Source: an uncultured Haliea sp. (lineage in GTDB: Bacteria; Pseudomonadota; Gammaproteobacteria; Pseudomonadales; Halieaceae). Taken from it: DNA of 63,871 nucleotides. Location: contig CAJXWP010000009.1 of assembly GCA_913062625.1 (NCBI GenBank), positions 1 through 63,871 on the forward strand. Reading direction: 5' to 3'. The notes beneath the pieces are model-generated. The model did not search any database, had not been told where the DNA came from, and saw only the letters and a list, made by a program, of their open reading frames with translations. The position numbers were made by a program, and so were the translations under genes. Positions 35,819 to 44,971 of this stretch are shown piece after piece (the stretch's first letter is position 1; every line of letters begins with the position of its first letter).

Positions 35819-36526
35819 ATGACGGGGATTTTGGCTATTGAAACCGCGACTGACACTTGCTCCGTCGCCGTTTCAATTGATGGGCAGATCAGGGAGCGCT
35901 ATGAAGTTGCGCCACGGCAACACAATCAGTTGATTTTTTCGATGCTGGAAGAACTGTTGCCAGGTGGCACTCTGAAGGAGCAGGGCATAGAGCTTATTGC
36001 ATATGGATGTGGCCCCGGATCCTTTACTGGTTTGCGTATAGCTGCGAGTGCGGTTCAGGGTCTGGCATACAGCTGTGGTTTGCCGGCTGTCGCCGTTCCC
36101 ACGTTAGCGATTTTGGCGCAAAATGCGTTGAGAAAGGGTGAAGTGAATGCTAATCAAAAGGTACTGAGTACTCTCGATGCTCGGATTAATGAGGTTTATA
36201 GCGCAGTTTACGAGTATGAGAATGACCTTGCTTCGCTGTGCGAAGGACCGTGGGCTTGTGCACCAAACGATCTCGCACTCGAGAAGTCCGGAGCGTTAAC
36301 TCTGGTGGGTGACGGCGATCGTTTTTTAGAACATTTTCCAGAGGCACTGCGTGCCAAAATTGTTTCGACGCGTATCGATATCGTACCCCTGGCAAGAGAC
36401 ATGATTCCTCTTGCACTGGCCAAATTCCAAAATGGAGACATTCAGTCTGCAGAAGAAGTACAGCCGGTCTATGTGCGTGACGAAATTTCTTGGAAAAAAC
36501 TAGCGCAGCAGGGTAAGCCAGGATGA
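35819..36526 (+). CDS. tsaB: tRNA t6A modification protein TsaB (YeaZ)
   Basis: Scaffold subunit of the TsaBDE complex that makes N6-threonylcarbamoyladenosine on ANN-decoding tRNAs. MTGILAIETATDTCSVAV opens the ASKHA-like fold, HNQLIFSML and GCGPGSFTGLRI near residues 42 and 64 are signature blocks. The ATG at 35819 has AGGGA 5 nt upstream. 235 residues. Its TGA overlaps the uppP ATG by four bases. Confidence 0.95.
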   Translation: MTGILAIETATDTCSVAVSIDGQIRERYEVAPRQHNQLIFSMLEELLPGGTLKEQGIELIAYGCGPGSFTGLRIAASAVQGLAYSCGLPAVAVPTLAILAQNALRKGEVNANQKVLSTLDARINEVYSAVYEYENDLASLCEGPWACAPNDLALEKSGALTLVGDGDRFLEHFPEALRAKIVSTRIDIVPLARDMIPLALAKFQNGDIQSAEEVQPVYVRDEISWKKLAQQGKPG

Positions 36527-37326
36527 TCGATATATACCAAGCGTTATTCCTAGCGCTATTGCAGGGTGTAACCGAGTTTCTTCCGATTTCTAGCTCTGCC
36601 CATTTGGTGGTGCCTTCCTTGGTGTTGGGCTGGGCTGACCAAGGGCTGGCCTTTGACGTTGCAGTTCATGTGGGTACGCTTATGGCGGTGTTGTTTTATT
36701 ATCGCGAAGATCTGCTGCGCATGGCCGATCGTTGGTCGCGTTCGCTTGCGGGTGCTCCCGCTTGCGACGATAGTCGCTTGGTGTGGTATTTGGGCCTGGC
36801 GACGGTTCCCGCGGGTTTGGTTGGGCTTCTTGCGGGTGACTTTATAGAATCAAACTTGCGGACGTTGCCCGTTATAGCGACGACCACGTTGTTTTTTGGT
36901 GTTTTACTGGGAGTCGCCGACCGTAGAGCCACGACAACCGTTTTTGCACGTACCCTCGGGTTGACTATGGCCATGCTTGTCGGCTGCGCGCAGGTGCTGG
37001 CCCTTGTGCCGGGTGTCTCCCGTTCGGGTATCACAATGACGGCTGCGTTATTGTTAGGAATGAATCGGCAAGCATCTGCCCGCTTTTCTTTCCTGCTATC
37101 AATACCGATTATTGCCAGTGCGGGCTTATTAAAGGTATGGGAGCTTGTTGGCAGTGCCGCTGCTGTCGACTGGGTGTCCCTTGGGTTGGGCGTGGTCGTT
37201 TCTGGGCTCGCCGCCTATTTTTGTATAGCAACTTTTTTGCGTTTACTGAATAAAGTAGGTTTTATGCCCTTTGTGTACTATAGGATAGTTTTGGCAGCAA
37301 TATTGTATGCAGTTTGGCTGGTATAG
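36523..37326 (+). CDS. uppP: Undecaprenyl-diphosphatase
   Basis: Integral membrane phosphatase that recycles the lipid carrier for peptidoglycan and other glycans. The GVTEFLPISSSAHL motif (about 14-27) and PGVSRSG (about 166-172) are the active-site signatures; about eight hydrophobic helices. 267 residues. ATGA overlap with tsaB suggests coupled translation. Confidence 0.96.
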   Translation: MIDIYQALFLALLQGVTEFLPISSSAHLVVPSLVLGWADQGLAFDVAVHVGTLMAVLFYYREDLLRMADRWSRSLAGAPACDDSRLVWYLGLATVPAGLVGLLAGDFIESNLRTLPVIATTTLFFGVLLGVADRRATTTVFARTLGLTMAMLVGCAQVLALVPGVSRSGITMTAALLLGMNRQASARFSFLLSIPIIASAGLLKVWELVGSAAAVDWVSLGLGVVVSGLAAYFCIATFLRLLNKVGFMPFVYYRIVLAAILYAVWLV

Positions 37327-37377
37327 ATTTTTGCCGCCTTACACACTTATACCCACTAGCAAAAATAGGCATTGGCC

Positions 37378-38685
37378 ATGAACCAGCATGAATTTAATCA
37401 GCAGCTATGTCATTTTTTGGCAGCGGCTACCACGCCATTTCACGCTGTGCTAGCAATGGCTCAGCGCCTAACCGCTGCCGGGTTTGTCCGGCTGACAGAC
37501 GATGTCGAATGGGACGTCAGGGCTGGGGGCAAATATTTCCTGACGCGAAACGACAGCTCGATTGTGGCGTTTGTCTCAGGACAGGAGACTCTGTGCAATG
37601 CAGGCATGCGTATGGTCGGTGCTCATACGGATAGTCCTTGCCTTATGGTTAAACCGACGCCTGAGATTCACTCCCAGGGACTGTTCCAGCTTGGCGTACA
37701 GGTTTATGGCGGGGCGTTACTCAATCCATGGTTCGATCGCGATTTATCACTCGCTGGCAGAGTCAGCTTCCAATGTGAGGATGGCGAGCTGCGGGTTGCG
37801 CTCATCGATTTTCGCGACGCTATAGCGACGATTCCTAGTCTCGCCATTCATCTTGATCGAGGGGCCAATCAGAAGCGGGAAGTGAATTCGCAGACGGCTA
37901 TAGTGCCTATCATGTCTCGTTTGAGTGAGGGCGAAGTGCTGGACTTTCGAGCGCTCCTTCAAGCACGGTTGGTATTAGAGCACCCTCAGTGGAAGGCGTG
38001 CCAAGTGTTGGACTATGAATTGTCATTTTACGATACTCAAGCTCCGGCGCTGATAGGCCTGCGGCAGGAGTTCATCGCTTCGGCGCGTCTGGATAATCTG
38101 CTGAGTTGCTTTGCTGGTTTGCAGGGCCTGCTTCAAAGTGACGGTGTGGCCAGCGCGCTACTCATCTGCAATGACCATGAGGAAGTCGGAAGCATTTCAG
38201 CATCGGGTGCAGGAGGGCCTTTGCTAACATCAGTGCTCAATCGCCTTGCAGGAAATGATGCAAACTACGCTGCTCTCGCCGAGCGGTCTATGATGATTTC
38301 GGTAGACAACGCTCATGCAATACATCCTAACTTTGCTGACCGTCATGATAAAAATCACGGGCCACTTTTAAATGGAGGACCGGTTATTAAGTTTAATGCT
38401 AGCCAGCGCTATGCCACCAACAGCGAAACGAGCGGGCTGTTTAGAATACTGGCATCGGCTGAAGGCGTGCCGGTGCAGTCTTTTGTTGTGCGGAATGACA
38501 TGGCCTGTGGCAGTACCATTGGTCCAATTAGTGCGGGTGCCACGGGTATCCGTACGCTCGATGTAGGGGTGCCCACATTGGGAATGCACTCTATCCGTGA
38601 ATTAGCCGGCTCAGAAGACGGGTGGAATCTCGGCCGTATTTTACGACGTTTCTATAGCCATGCAGGGCCTGTTTCTGCGATTTGA
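37378..38685 (+). CDS. apeB: M18 family aminopeptidase
   Basis: Dinuclear zinc aminopeptidase removing N-terminal, often acidic, residues. GAHTDSPCLMVKP near residue 81 supplies His/Asp ligands, NDHEEVGS near 263 the catalytic Glu pair, and NDMACGSTIGP near 373 completes the site. 435 residues from the ATG at 37378. It ends 9 nt before the DUF3524 glycosyltransferase. Confidence 0.93.
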   Translation: MNQHEFNQQLCHFLAAATTPFHAVLAMAQRLTAAGFVRLTDDVEWDVRAGGKYFLTRNDSSIVAFVSGQETLCNAGMRMVGAHTDSPCLMVKPTPEIHSQGLFQLGVQVYGGALLNPWFDRDLSLAGRVSFQCEDGELRVALIDFRDAIATIPSLAIHLDRGANQKREVNSQTAIVPIMSRLSEGEVLDFRALLQARLVLEHPQWKACQVLDYELSFYDTQAPALIGLRQEFIASARLDNLLSCFAGLQGLLQSDGVASALLICNDHEEVGSISASGAGGPLLTSVLNRLAGNDANYAALAERSMMISVDNAHAIHPNFADRHDKNHGPLLNGGPVIKFNASQRYATNSETSGLFRILASAEGVPVQSFVVRNDMACGSTIGPISAGATGIRTLDVGVPTLGMHSIRELAGSEDGWNLGRILRRFYSHAGPVSAI

Positions 38686-38694
38686 GCGCACGCA

Positions 38695-39828
38695 GTGAAT
38701 ATCTTAGTATTGTCGGCTTATGCGGCGCACAGTCATGTGCACTGGCAGAGAAGTTTGCAGGCAATGTTCACACATTGGCGCTGGCAGATACTCAGCCTTC
38801 CTCCAAGGCACTTTAGCTGGCGAGTGCGCGGCAATGCCTTATTCTGGTCGATTGCGGAACGGGATACGCTTGAGCAGCCTTATGACCTTGTGGTAGCCAC
38901 ATCAATGGTTGACTTGGCGACTTTACGGGGATTAGTCCCTGCGCTCACCCAGATCCCAACCATTGTGTACTTCCATGAAAATCAGTTTGAGTATCCTCAG
39001 GACCAACAAAGGCACAGCTTGCTAGACGCACAAATGACCAGTATTTATTCAGCGCTGGCAGCTGATCGCATTGTGTTTAACTCAGCGTATAACCGGGATT
39101 CGTTTCTTGCAGGCTGTGCTGCTCTTATGCGGAAGTTACCTGACAGAGTGCCGCCTGGCCTTGCGCTCACGCTTAAGGCACGAGCAACGGTACTCCCGGT
39201 GCCTTTCGATTCGCGCGGCGATGAACCAGTGGTGTCGCGGTGGCCAAATGCGTCGGAGCGGCTTATTGAGCCGCCCTTGCGTCTGCTGTGGGTTGGACGT
39301 TTTGAACATGATAAAGGAGGGGAAGGTCTACTGCGCATCTTGCGCCGATTGGAGAGTGAATCACTGGATTATGAGTTGGCGATGACGGGCCAGCAATTTC
39401 GGCAATCTCCTGAGGTATTTAGCCAAATAAAGTTATTATTTAGCCATCGTCTCGTGCAGTTTGGCTATATCGATTGCATTAGGGAGTATCGGGCAATACT
39501 GCAGGCTGCAGATGTGGTGCTGTCGACGGCCATTCATGAATTTCAGGGGTTGGCGGTAATGGAAGCGGTTGCGCATCAATGCCACCCCGTTGTGCCAGAC
39601 CGCTTAGCGTATCCAGAGATTTATCCATCGCTGAATCGGTATGAATCCTGCGCAAATGATCCTGAACGAGAAGCTGATGCTGCCGTGACCCTGATACTGG
39701 AAATGGCGGCAAAGCTGCGTTTGCAGAGCGTGCAGTGCCCTGATATGTCTGCCTATGGATTGCGCCGAATGGCACCTAGATATGAACAGATTTTTCGCCA
39801 AGTCGCGGTCGTTCAGGATAGCCAATAG
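38695..39828 (+). CDS. GTDC1/DUF3524-type glycosyltransferase (queuosine mannosyltransferase-like)
   Basis: GT-B glycosyltransferase of 377 residues. The N-terminal DUF3524 block is unmistakable: ILVLSAYAAHSH, HWRWQILSLPPRHFSWR, and FHENQFEYP near residue 98. The C-terminal half has LLWVGRFEHDKGGE and STAIHEFQGLAVMEAVAHQC, typical of GT4 donors. The animal member of this family, GTDC1/QTMAN, has been identified as the tRNA-Asp queuosine mannosyltransferase; the bacterial substrate is not established. GTG start, 9 nt after apeB, 48 nt before trpS. Confidence 0.82.
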   Translation: MNILVLSAYAAHSHVHWQRSLQAMFTHWRWQILSLPPRHFSWRVRGNALFWSIAERDTLEQPYDLVVATSMVDLATLRGLVPALTQIPTIVYFHENQFEYPQDQQRHSLLDAQMTSIYSALAADRIVFNSAYNRDSFLAGCAALMRKLPDRVPPGLALTLKARATVLPVPFDSRGDEPVVSRWPNASERLIEPPLRLLWVGRFEHDKGGEGLLRILRRLESESLDYELAMTGQQFRQSPEVFSQIKLLFSHRLVQFGYIDCIREYRAILQAADVVLSTAIHEFQGLAVMEAVAHQCHPVVPDRLAYPEIYPSLNRYESCANDPEREADAAVTLILEMAAKLRLQSVQCPDMSAYGLRRMAPRYEQIFRQVAVVQDSQ

Positions 39829-39876
39829 CGGTTAAAATCAGTATCATTCAACACGGTTTAGACGGTGTAAAAATGG

Positions 39877-40884
39877 ATGGCCATGCAACGCGTACTGACA
39901 GGCATTACCACGACAGGCACGCCACATTTAGGCAACTACGTCGGAGCAATCCGCCCCGCGATCCGCGCGTCTCGTGATGAATTATCAGAATCATTTTTCT
40001 TCCTCGCTGATTATCACGCACTAATTAAGTGTCATGATCCCGCGTTGATTCGGCAATCCAGCAAGGAAATTGCGGCGACTTGGCTTGCCATGGGATTAGA
40101 TACTGAAAAAGCGATATTCTACCGCCAGTCCGATATTCCTGAAATTAGTGAGCTCAACTGGATACTGTGCTGCAGTGCTGCCAAAGGACTGATGAATCGT
40201 GCACATGCCTATAAAGCAGCTGTTCACACGAATGAAGAGGCCGGCGAAGATGCGGACTTTGCGGTTACCATGGGCTTGTTTGGTTATCCTGTCTTGATGG
40301 CAGCAGACATTCTAATGTTCAGCGCCGAGAGAATTCCGGTGGGACGAGATCAGATTCAGCACGTTGAAATGGCGCGAGATATCGCCCAGCGATTCAATCA
40401 TAACTTTACCGAAGTATTCAGTCTGCCAGAGGCAGTGGTCGGTGATGATGATGCTGTTTTGCAGGGGATTGACGGGCGTAAGATGAGTAAGACGTATAAC
40501 AATACTATTCCTCTATTTTTAGCTGAGAAGCCGTTGCGTAAAGCGATCAATAAAATTAGAACCAATCTTCTGGAGCCTGGCTCTCCCAAAGATCCTGATG
40601 ACTCTACAGTGTTTCAGCTTTGGGCAGCGTTCGCATCTGCGGAGGAGACCGCAAGAATGCGAAATGAGTTTCAGGCTGGCATTGCTTGGGGTGAGGCCAA
40701 GAAGCAGTTATTTGAACTCATCGACAGTGAAGTAGCCGACGCCAGAGACCAGTATTGGCGACTTATGGCTGACCCTGGGTACATAGAGTCTGTTTTGCTG
40801 CAGGGCGCGGAGCGTGCGAGGGAGCACAGTGGAAGAATGATCGCTAAGGTGCGCGAGGCCGTCGGCATTGGGGCGATCCGCTAG
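39877..40884 (+). CDS. trpS: Tryptophanyl-tRNA synthetase
   Basis: Class I synthetase charging tRNA-Trp. The HIGH-type signature [11 protein letters not shown] near residues 14-24 and KMSKTYNN near 204-211 are intact. 335 residues. Two in-frame ATGs (39877 and 39883) can serve; a third ATG at 39873 is out of frame. Compared with the E. coli enzyme the N-terminus is normal. Confidence 0.95.
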   Translation: MAMQRVLTGITTTGTPHLGNYVGAIRPAIRASRDELSESFFFLADYHALIKCHDPALIRQSSKEIAATWLAMGLDTEKAIFYRQSDIPEISELNWILCCSAAKGLMNRAHAYKAAVHTNEEAGEDADFAVTMGLFGYPVLMAADILMFSAERIPVGRDQIQHVEMARDIAQRFNHNFTEVFSLPEAVVGDDDAVLQGIDGRKMSKTYNNTIPLFLAEKPLRKAINKIRTNLLEPGSPKDPDDSTVFQLWAAFASAEETARMRNEFQAGIAWGEAKKQLFELIDSEVADARDQYWRLMADPGYIESVLLQGAERAREHSGRMIAKVREAVGIGAIR

Positions 40885-41055
40885 CTTCGAGTTGACCGTC
40901 ACGCGTTTATCTTTCGACCGATAGAAAATCGTCTAGTTATCACCTTTGTTTCTATTCAGACATGCCCGGAGGCCTTCTTTTTTGTGGGCTAATATGCCAT
41001 CGTAACCTAGCACCGATGCGCGGTTAAGGCATGACTAAGGAGAAGTCTTGTTTCC

Positions 41056-41089
41056 GACCCTGCACCTTTAAGTGTTGGGTCTGTTTTTT
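41056..41089 (+). terminator. Probable intrinsic terminator between trpS and the membrane-protein pair
   Basis: GACCC-TG-CAC (41056-41065) pairs with GTG-TT-GGGTC (41072-41081), with an internal 2-nt mismatch, followed by CTGTTTTTT. It lies within the 267-nt gap after trpS, of which the rest shows no gene, and separates trpS from the glycan locus. Confidence 0.55.
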
Positions 41090-41151
41090 CGTATCGCCTT
41101 AGCCGGGATTTTATAATAAAATAGAGCCACATCACAGGAGGCGTGTAAGCG

Positions 41152-41502
41152 ATGAGTCGCCCGATCCGAGATCATGAAATTCTGTCGTCGGTATTTGCCA
41201 AGATGGACGCGGTCGCTATGGCCACGGCTGCAGGGGCGCTTTGCTCGCTGCTGATTTTCTTGGCAACGGCCGTTTTGTTAATTCAGGCTGCCCCGGAAAA
41301 TTATCCTGTAGGCCAGCATTTGACCGACCTGTCTGATTATCTTCCCGGTTATAGCGTTAGCTGGGTCGGTGCTCTCATTGGCGCATTTTATGGCTTTCTG
41401 GCGGGTGCAATACTGGGTTTCTTTGCCGCAGTGTATTGGAACTTGACGCATTATTTTGCTCTTGGTGTGATGTTAATTAGCTCCGCGCAGCTGGCCGATT
41501 AA
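41152..41502 (+). CDS. Small membrane protein with one PGYSVS unit
   Basis: A 116-residue integral membrane protein of unknown function. TM1 lies at about residues 24-45 (AAGALCSLLIFLATAVLLIQ), then a 20-residue loop ends in LPGYSVSWVGALIGAFYGF, which runs into TM2 (about 67-90). GGAGGCGTG lies 5-6 nt before the ATG. The GYxVSxxGxxIGxxxGF pattern recalls short proteins sometimes labelled bacteriophage holin in marine proteobacteria, a label with weak support. The next gene carries two more units, so the two proteins probably work together. Confidence 0.7.
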   Translation: MSRPIRDHEILSSVFAKMDAVAMATAAGALCSLLIFLATAVLLIQAAPENYPVGQHLTDLSDYLPGYSVSWVGALIGAFYGFLAGAILGFFAAVYWNLTHYFALGVMLISSAQLAD

Positions 41503-41533
41503 GGCAGTAACTTAAGTAGGGGAACACCAAAAT

Positions 41534-42175
41534 ATGGATGCGAGGAATCATGATGACGACAGGGTAAACCTCAAGTTACTGAAAGCGGCCATTAAATTTA
41601 ATGCTCGTATACTCGGACTCACCGCGGGAACCTTGGCGGCGGTGGTCATGTATATTGCGACACAAGCCTCCGTAGTAAAGTGGGGTGATGACTCCGGCGG
41701 GTACTTGGGGTTACTCGCGATTTTCTTTCCCGGCTATTCTGTCTCCACTACTGGAGCGTGGATTGGTGCATTCTGGGCTTTTATCTATTTCAGCACAGGT
41801 AGTTGGTTGAGTTACAGAGTCTATGGGAAAGTATTAGGTACACGGATATCCGCTGCATTGCTGACTCCGGTTTCGATCGAAAACCCTATCCTCAAACCCT
41901 CTACGCTGCGTCTTCACGGCGTTAGCTTAGGGGTCGCTATAGGTTCTATCGCCGCTTTAAGTCTGTTTTCTTCGACAGCTTGGCTGGTGGTGCGAGGCAC
42001 GGCAGACGAAAGTGTTCACGCAGCACTTTTCTCAAATTATATACCAGGCTATAGCGTCAGTATCATGGGTGGGTTGTGGGGCGCAATTGAATTATTTGGC
42101 CTCGTTTTTTTGTCATGCTTGTTGCTTTCTGCGATATACAACAGGTTAGTTGAAATTCGGCATAATACGCCTTAA
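41534..42175 (+). CDS. Membrane protein with two PGYSVS units
   Basis: A 213-residue protein with four predicted membrane segments in two repeats. Unit A: TM about 28-46, then FFPGYSVSTTGAWIGAFWAF near 69-88; unit B: TM about 132-155, then YIPGYSVSIMGGLWGAIELF near 174-193. It looks like an internal duplication of the single-unit protein encoded 31 nt upstream. AGTAGGGG lies about 10 nt before the ATG. Function unknown; it precedes the flavin oxidoreductase and glycosyltransferases by 13 nt and may be part of their transcript. Confidence 0.7.
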   Translation: MDARNHDDDRVNLKLLKAAIKFNARILGLTAGTLAAVVMYIATQASVVKWGDDSGGYLGLLAIFFPGYSVSTTGAWIGAFWAFIYFSTGSWLSYRVYGKVLGTRISAALLTPVSIENPILKPSTLRLHGVSLGVAIGSIAALSLFSSTAWLVVRGTADESVHAALFSNYIPGYSVSIMGGLWGAIELFGLVFLSCLLLSAIYNRLVEIRHNTP

Positions 42176-42188
42176 TGGCACCATAAAT

Positions 42189-43673
42189 ATGAATACAAAT
42201 GAACACGTTGTTATCCTCGGTGCCGGCCCAGCAGGGCTTGCTACAGGGCATGAATTGAGCGTCAGTGGTGTCAAAGTGTCGTTGTTAGATCGCAATGACT
42301 TTGTTGGAGGACTGTGTAATACAAACGAGTATAAGGGCTACAAGTTCGATCTCGGAGGTCATCGTTGGTTTAGCAAGAACGAGGATTTGAATAATTGGTT
42401 TCGGAGGTTGATGGGTGATGAGGTAGTCTGGGTGCAGCGTATTAGCCGTATATACTACGATGGCGGTTATTATTTATATCCTATTAGCATTCTCAACGTT
42501 ATTAAGAATGCGGGTATTCCCACGATCATACATGCAGGTATTACCTATCTGTGGTCGGCATTGCAGTATTCTATTTTCGATAAGTCGATCAACAATATGA
42601 AAGACGCCTACGTGGCTCAGTTTGGCGGAAAATTGTACGACATGTTCTTTCGCCGCTATAGTGAGAAAGTGTGGGGGCTCCCCTGTGAGAAGTTGTCCTC
42701 AGACTGGGTGTCTCAGCGCAGCGCCGGTTTGTCGATCTGGACCGTCATTCAGGAAGCCCTACTGGGGACTAAGTCGGATAATGAAAGCCTGATTGAGGAA
42801 TTCATGTACCCGCGCGATGGGTACGTCCGTATCCCTCAGAGAATGGCGGAAGATATTGTCGCCAAGACGGGTCCTGATTCTGTGTTGCTTGAGTCAACAA
42901 TCACTAAAATAAAATACATTGGCCCTAATGATTTTGAGGTAGTGTACCGCAAGCTTGACGGTGATGAGTATTCAATAAAGGCTACCACTGTCGTTTCAAC
43001 CATCCCTTTAGGTTTACTGCCACGGATTATGGAGCCGGCGTGTGATCAAAAAGTGATTGATGCCTGTAAAGGACTGAGTTTCCGAGCATTGATTACGGTT
43101 AACCTTATCCTCAGTAAGGAAAGAGTGTCTATCGATACTTGGCTCTATGTTCAGGACGAAGACATTCTTTTTGGGCGTCTGCATGAGCCCAAGAACTGGA
43201 GTCCTGCGATGATTCCTGATCAATCGACGACGTCGCTAGTATTAGAGTGTTTCTGTACTAAAGATGACCATATCTGGAATATGACCGATGAAGCGGTAGG
43301 ACAGCGGTGTATTGAGGATCTGGAGAAAAAGCTTAAATTTATTAAGAGCTCAGAAGTGATCGACTTTTCCTGTGTTCGGACGCTACAAGCCTATCCCGTC
43401 TATGACCTTGAATATGCGGATAAAATCGGTCTGATTAATGATTTCCTCGCACAATTTGAAGGTTTGCACGTGGTTGGGAGAGGGGGAACGCATCGCTACA
43501 ATAACGCTGATCATTCCATTGAGATGGGGTTATTGTTGGCGCGAAAAATTCTTGGTTACGATGTTGATCATATGGATGTCAATACTGAGCCCGAGTACCA
43601 AGAGATTAAGCGTTCAGACGATTCCAGGCGTGATTTTTATAAGTTAGAGGAAGAGGAAGCGAGTGGCCAATAA
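42189..43673 (+). CDS. FAD-dependent oxidoreductase (UDP-galactopyranose mutase/amine-oxidase-like)
   Basis: Flavoprotein of 494 residues. The ADP-binding motif VVILGAGPAGLATG is near residues 7-20, followed by GGLCNTNEYKGYKFDLGGHRWF, the pattern of the protoporphyrinogen-oxidase/Glf-like superfamily; the second FAD block GRGGTHRYNNADHSIEMG lies near 434-451. Enzymes of this group, often annotated only as FAD-dependent oxidoreductase, are frequent in polysaccharide and glycolipid clusters. The ATG at 42189 is chosen as the conserved region follows immediately. Substrate unknown. Confidence 0.8.
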   Translation: MNTNEHVVILGAGPAGLATGHELSVSGVKVSLLDRNDFVGGLCNTNEYKGYKFDLGGHRWFSKNEDLNNWFRRLMGDEVVWVQRISRIYYDGGYYLYPISILNVIKNAGIPTIIHAGITYLWSALQYSIFDKSINNMKDAYVAQFGGKLYDMFFRRYSEKVWGLPCEKLSSDWVSQRSAGLSIWTVIQEALLGTKSDNESLIEEFMYPRDGYVRIPQRMAEDIVAKTGPDSVLLESTITKIKYIGPNDFEVVYRKLDGDEYSIKATTVVSTIPLGLLPRIMEPACDQKVIDACKGLSFRALITVNLILSKERVSIDTWLYVQDEDILFGRLHEPKNWSPAMIPDQSTTSLVLECFCTKDDHIWNMTDEAVGQRCIEDLEKKLKFIKSSEVIDFSCVRTLQAYPVYDLEYADKIGLINDFLAQFEGLHVVGRGGTHRYNNADHSIEMGLLLARKILGYDVDHMDVNTEPEYQEIKRSDDSRRDFYKLEEEEASGQ

Positions 43674-43734
43674 TGGGTTGCCTTATCTGCGATTAGTAGC
43701 TCCTTCTGATATCAATACAATAAGGGTGTGACGA

Positions 43735-44913
43735 GTGAATATCGGCATTGACGCAACCTGCTGGTGGAACAATCGCGGGTTTGGCCGCTTCACTCGGGGA
43801 ATCCTAGTTGCATTATTTGAAATAGATTCTGAGCATCAATTTTTTCTCATAGCTGATCAGCCACTTGCTGAGCTGACACGGTTTGAGAACGTCACTGTTA
43901 TACAGGCCCGTTCATCACTGCCGACAACGCAAGCCGCGGTAGCCGATGGCAGTAGGTCACTCTTGGACATGTATAGATTGGGTAAAGCCGTTGCGGGCTG
44001 TCCAATTGATGTGATGTTTTTCCCTGCGGTGTATTCCTGGTTCCCCGTGCCGTTACGATTTCCAGCCATGGTCACTGTGCACGATGCCATTGCAGAACAT
44101 TATCCAACGTTGATTTTTCCTAGCTGGAAGGGTCGATTGTTCTGGAAAATGAAGATGAAAAGCGCAATCTGGGCGAGCCTGCGCGTTTTGACCGTCTCCA
44201 ATGCGGCTAAAGAAGAGATTGTGAAATATATTGGTGTTGATAGAGATGTCATCGATGTGACCAGTGAAGCGCCTGATCCGCAATTCCAACCAACACATGA
44301 CGAGGCGCGTGAGCGCGCTGCGCGCCAGCGAGCTCAGATTCCTGCGCGTGCGTCTGTCATTCTCTTTGTTGGCGGACTGGCGCCGCACAAGAATCTGAGC
44401 GGATTTCTGGACGGGTTCGAAAAATCACTGAATAACGACTGTATGCGGCATGTTCATGTAGCCCTGATCGGTGATTTAAAGGGCGCTGGATTCTTTTCAA
44501 ATTACAATAGCCTGTATACTAAGGTAAAGACTAATCCGCTGCTTGCCGAAAGGGTACATTTTAGCGGGTATGTGCCAGACGAGGATCTGGTGGCGTTGTA
44601 TAGCTCTGCTTTTGCAGTGACGATGCCGTCGTATTCTGAGGGCTTTGGCCTGCCGGCTATTGAGGCTATGGCCTGTGGTGCTCCGGTGCTGGCAAGTGAT
44701 AGGGGATCGCTGCCGGAAGTTATCGGCGATGCTGGGCTATATTTTGATCCTTTTGATGTTGAATCTATTTCGAAGGCTATTATAGAAATGGCGGACAACG
44801 ACATTTTGAGACGCCAACTGTCGTGCAACGCACTGGCAAGGGCGAAGACTTTTACGTGGCAGCATGCGGCCCAAGTAACGCTCACTTATCTTGAAGCTAT
44901 GGCTAAGAAATGA
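43735..44913 (+). CDS. Glycosyltransferase family 4-like
   Basis: GT-B glycosyltransferase of 392 residues. N-terminal GIDATCWWNNRGFGRFTRGI is the common opening of family 4 members; the C-terminal donor-binding half has FVGGLAPHKNLSG and PSYSEGFGLPAIEAMACGAPV, with the two Glu of the EX7E motif. GTG start with AAGGG upstream. Likely transfers a sugar from a nucleotide donor to a growing cell-surface glycan with the neighbouring family-2 enzyme. Confidence 0.88.
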   Translation: MNIGIDATCWWNNRGFGRFTRGILVALFEIDSEHQFFLIADQPLAELTRFENVTVIQARSSLPTTQAAVADGSRSLLDMYRLGKAVAGCPIDVMFFPAVYSWFPVPLRFPAMVTVHDAIAEHYPTLIFPSWKGRLFWKMKMKSAIWASLRVLTVSNAAKEEIVKYIGVDRDVIDVTSEAPDPQFQPTHDEARERAARQRAQIPARASVILFVGGLAPHKNLSGFLDGFEKSLNNDCMRHVHVALIGDLKGAGFFSNYNSLYTKVKTNPLLAERVHFSGYVPDEDLVALYSSAFAVTMPSYSEGFGLPAIEAMACGAPVLASDRGSLPEVIGDAGLYFDPFDVESISKAIIEMADNDILRRQLSCNALARAKTFTWQHAAQVTLTYLEAMAKK

Positions 44914-44971
44914 AGCGCGCACGGGTACCGACTAGCGTTAATCAAGCAAAAGCTTATCGGCGTATCACGCA

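Noticed and set aside
41152-42175. Phage holin pair
   Set aside because: The motif recalls proteins labelled holin, but no endolysin, phage structural gene or integrase is nearby and the next genes are glycan enzymes.
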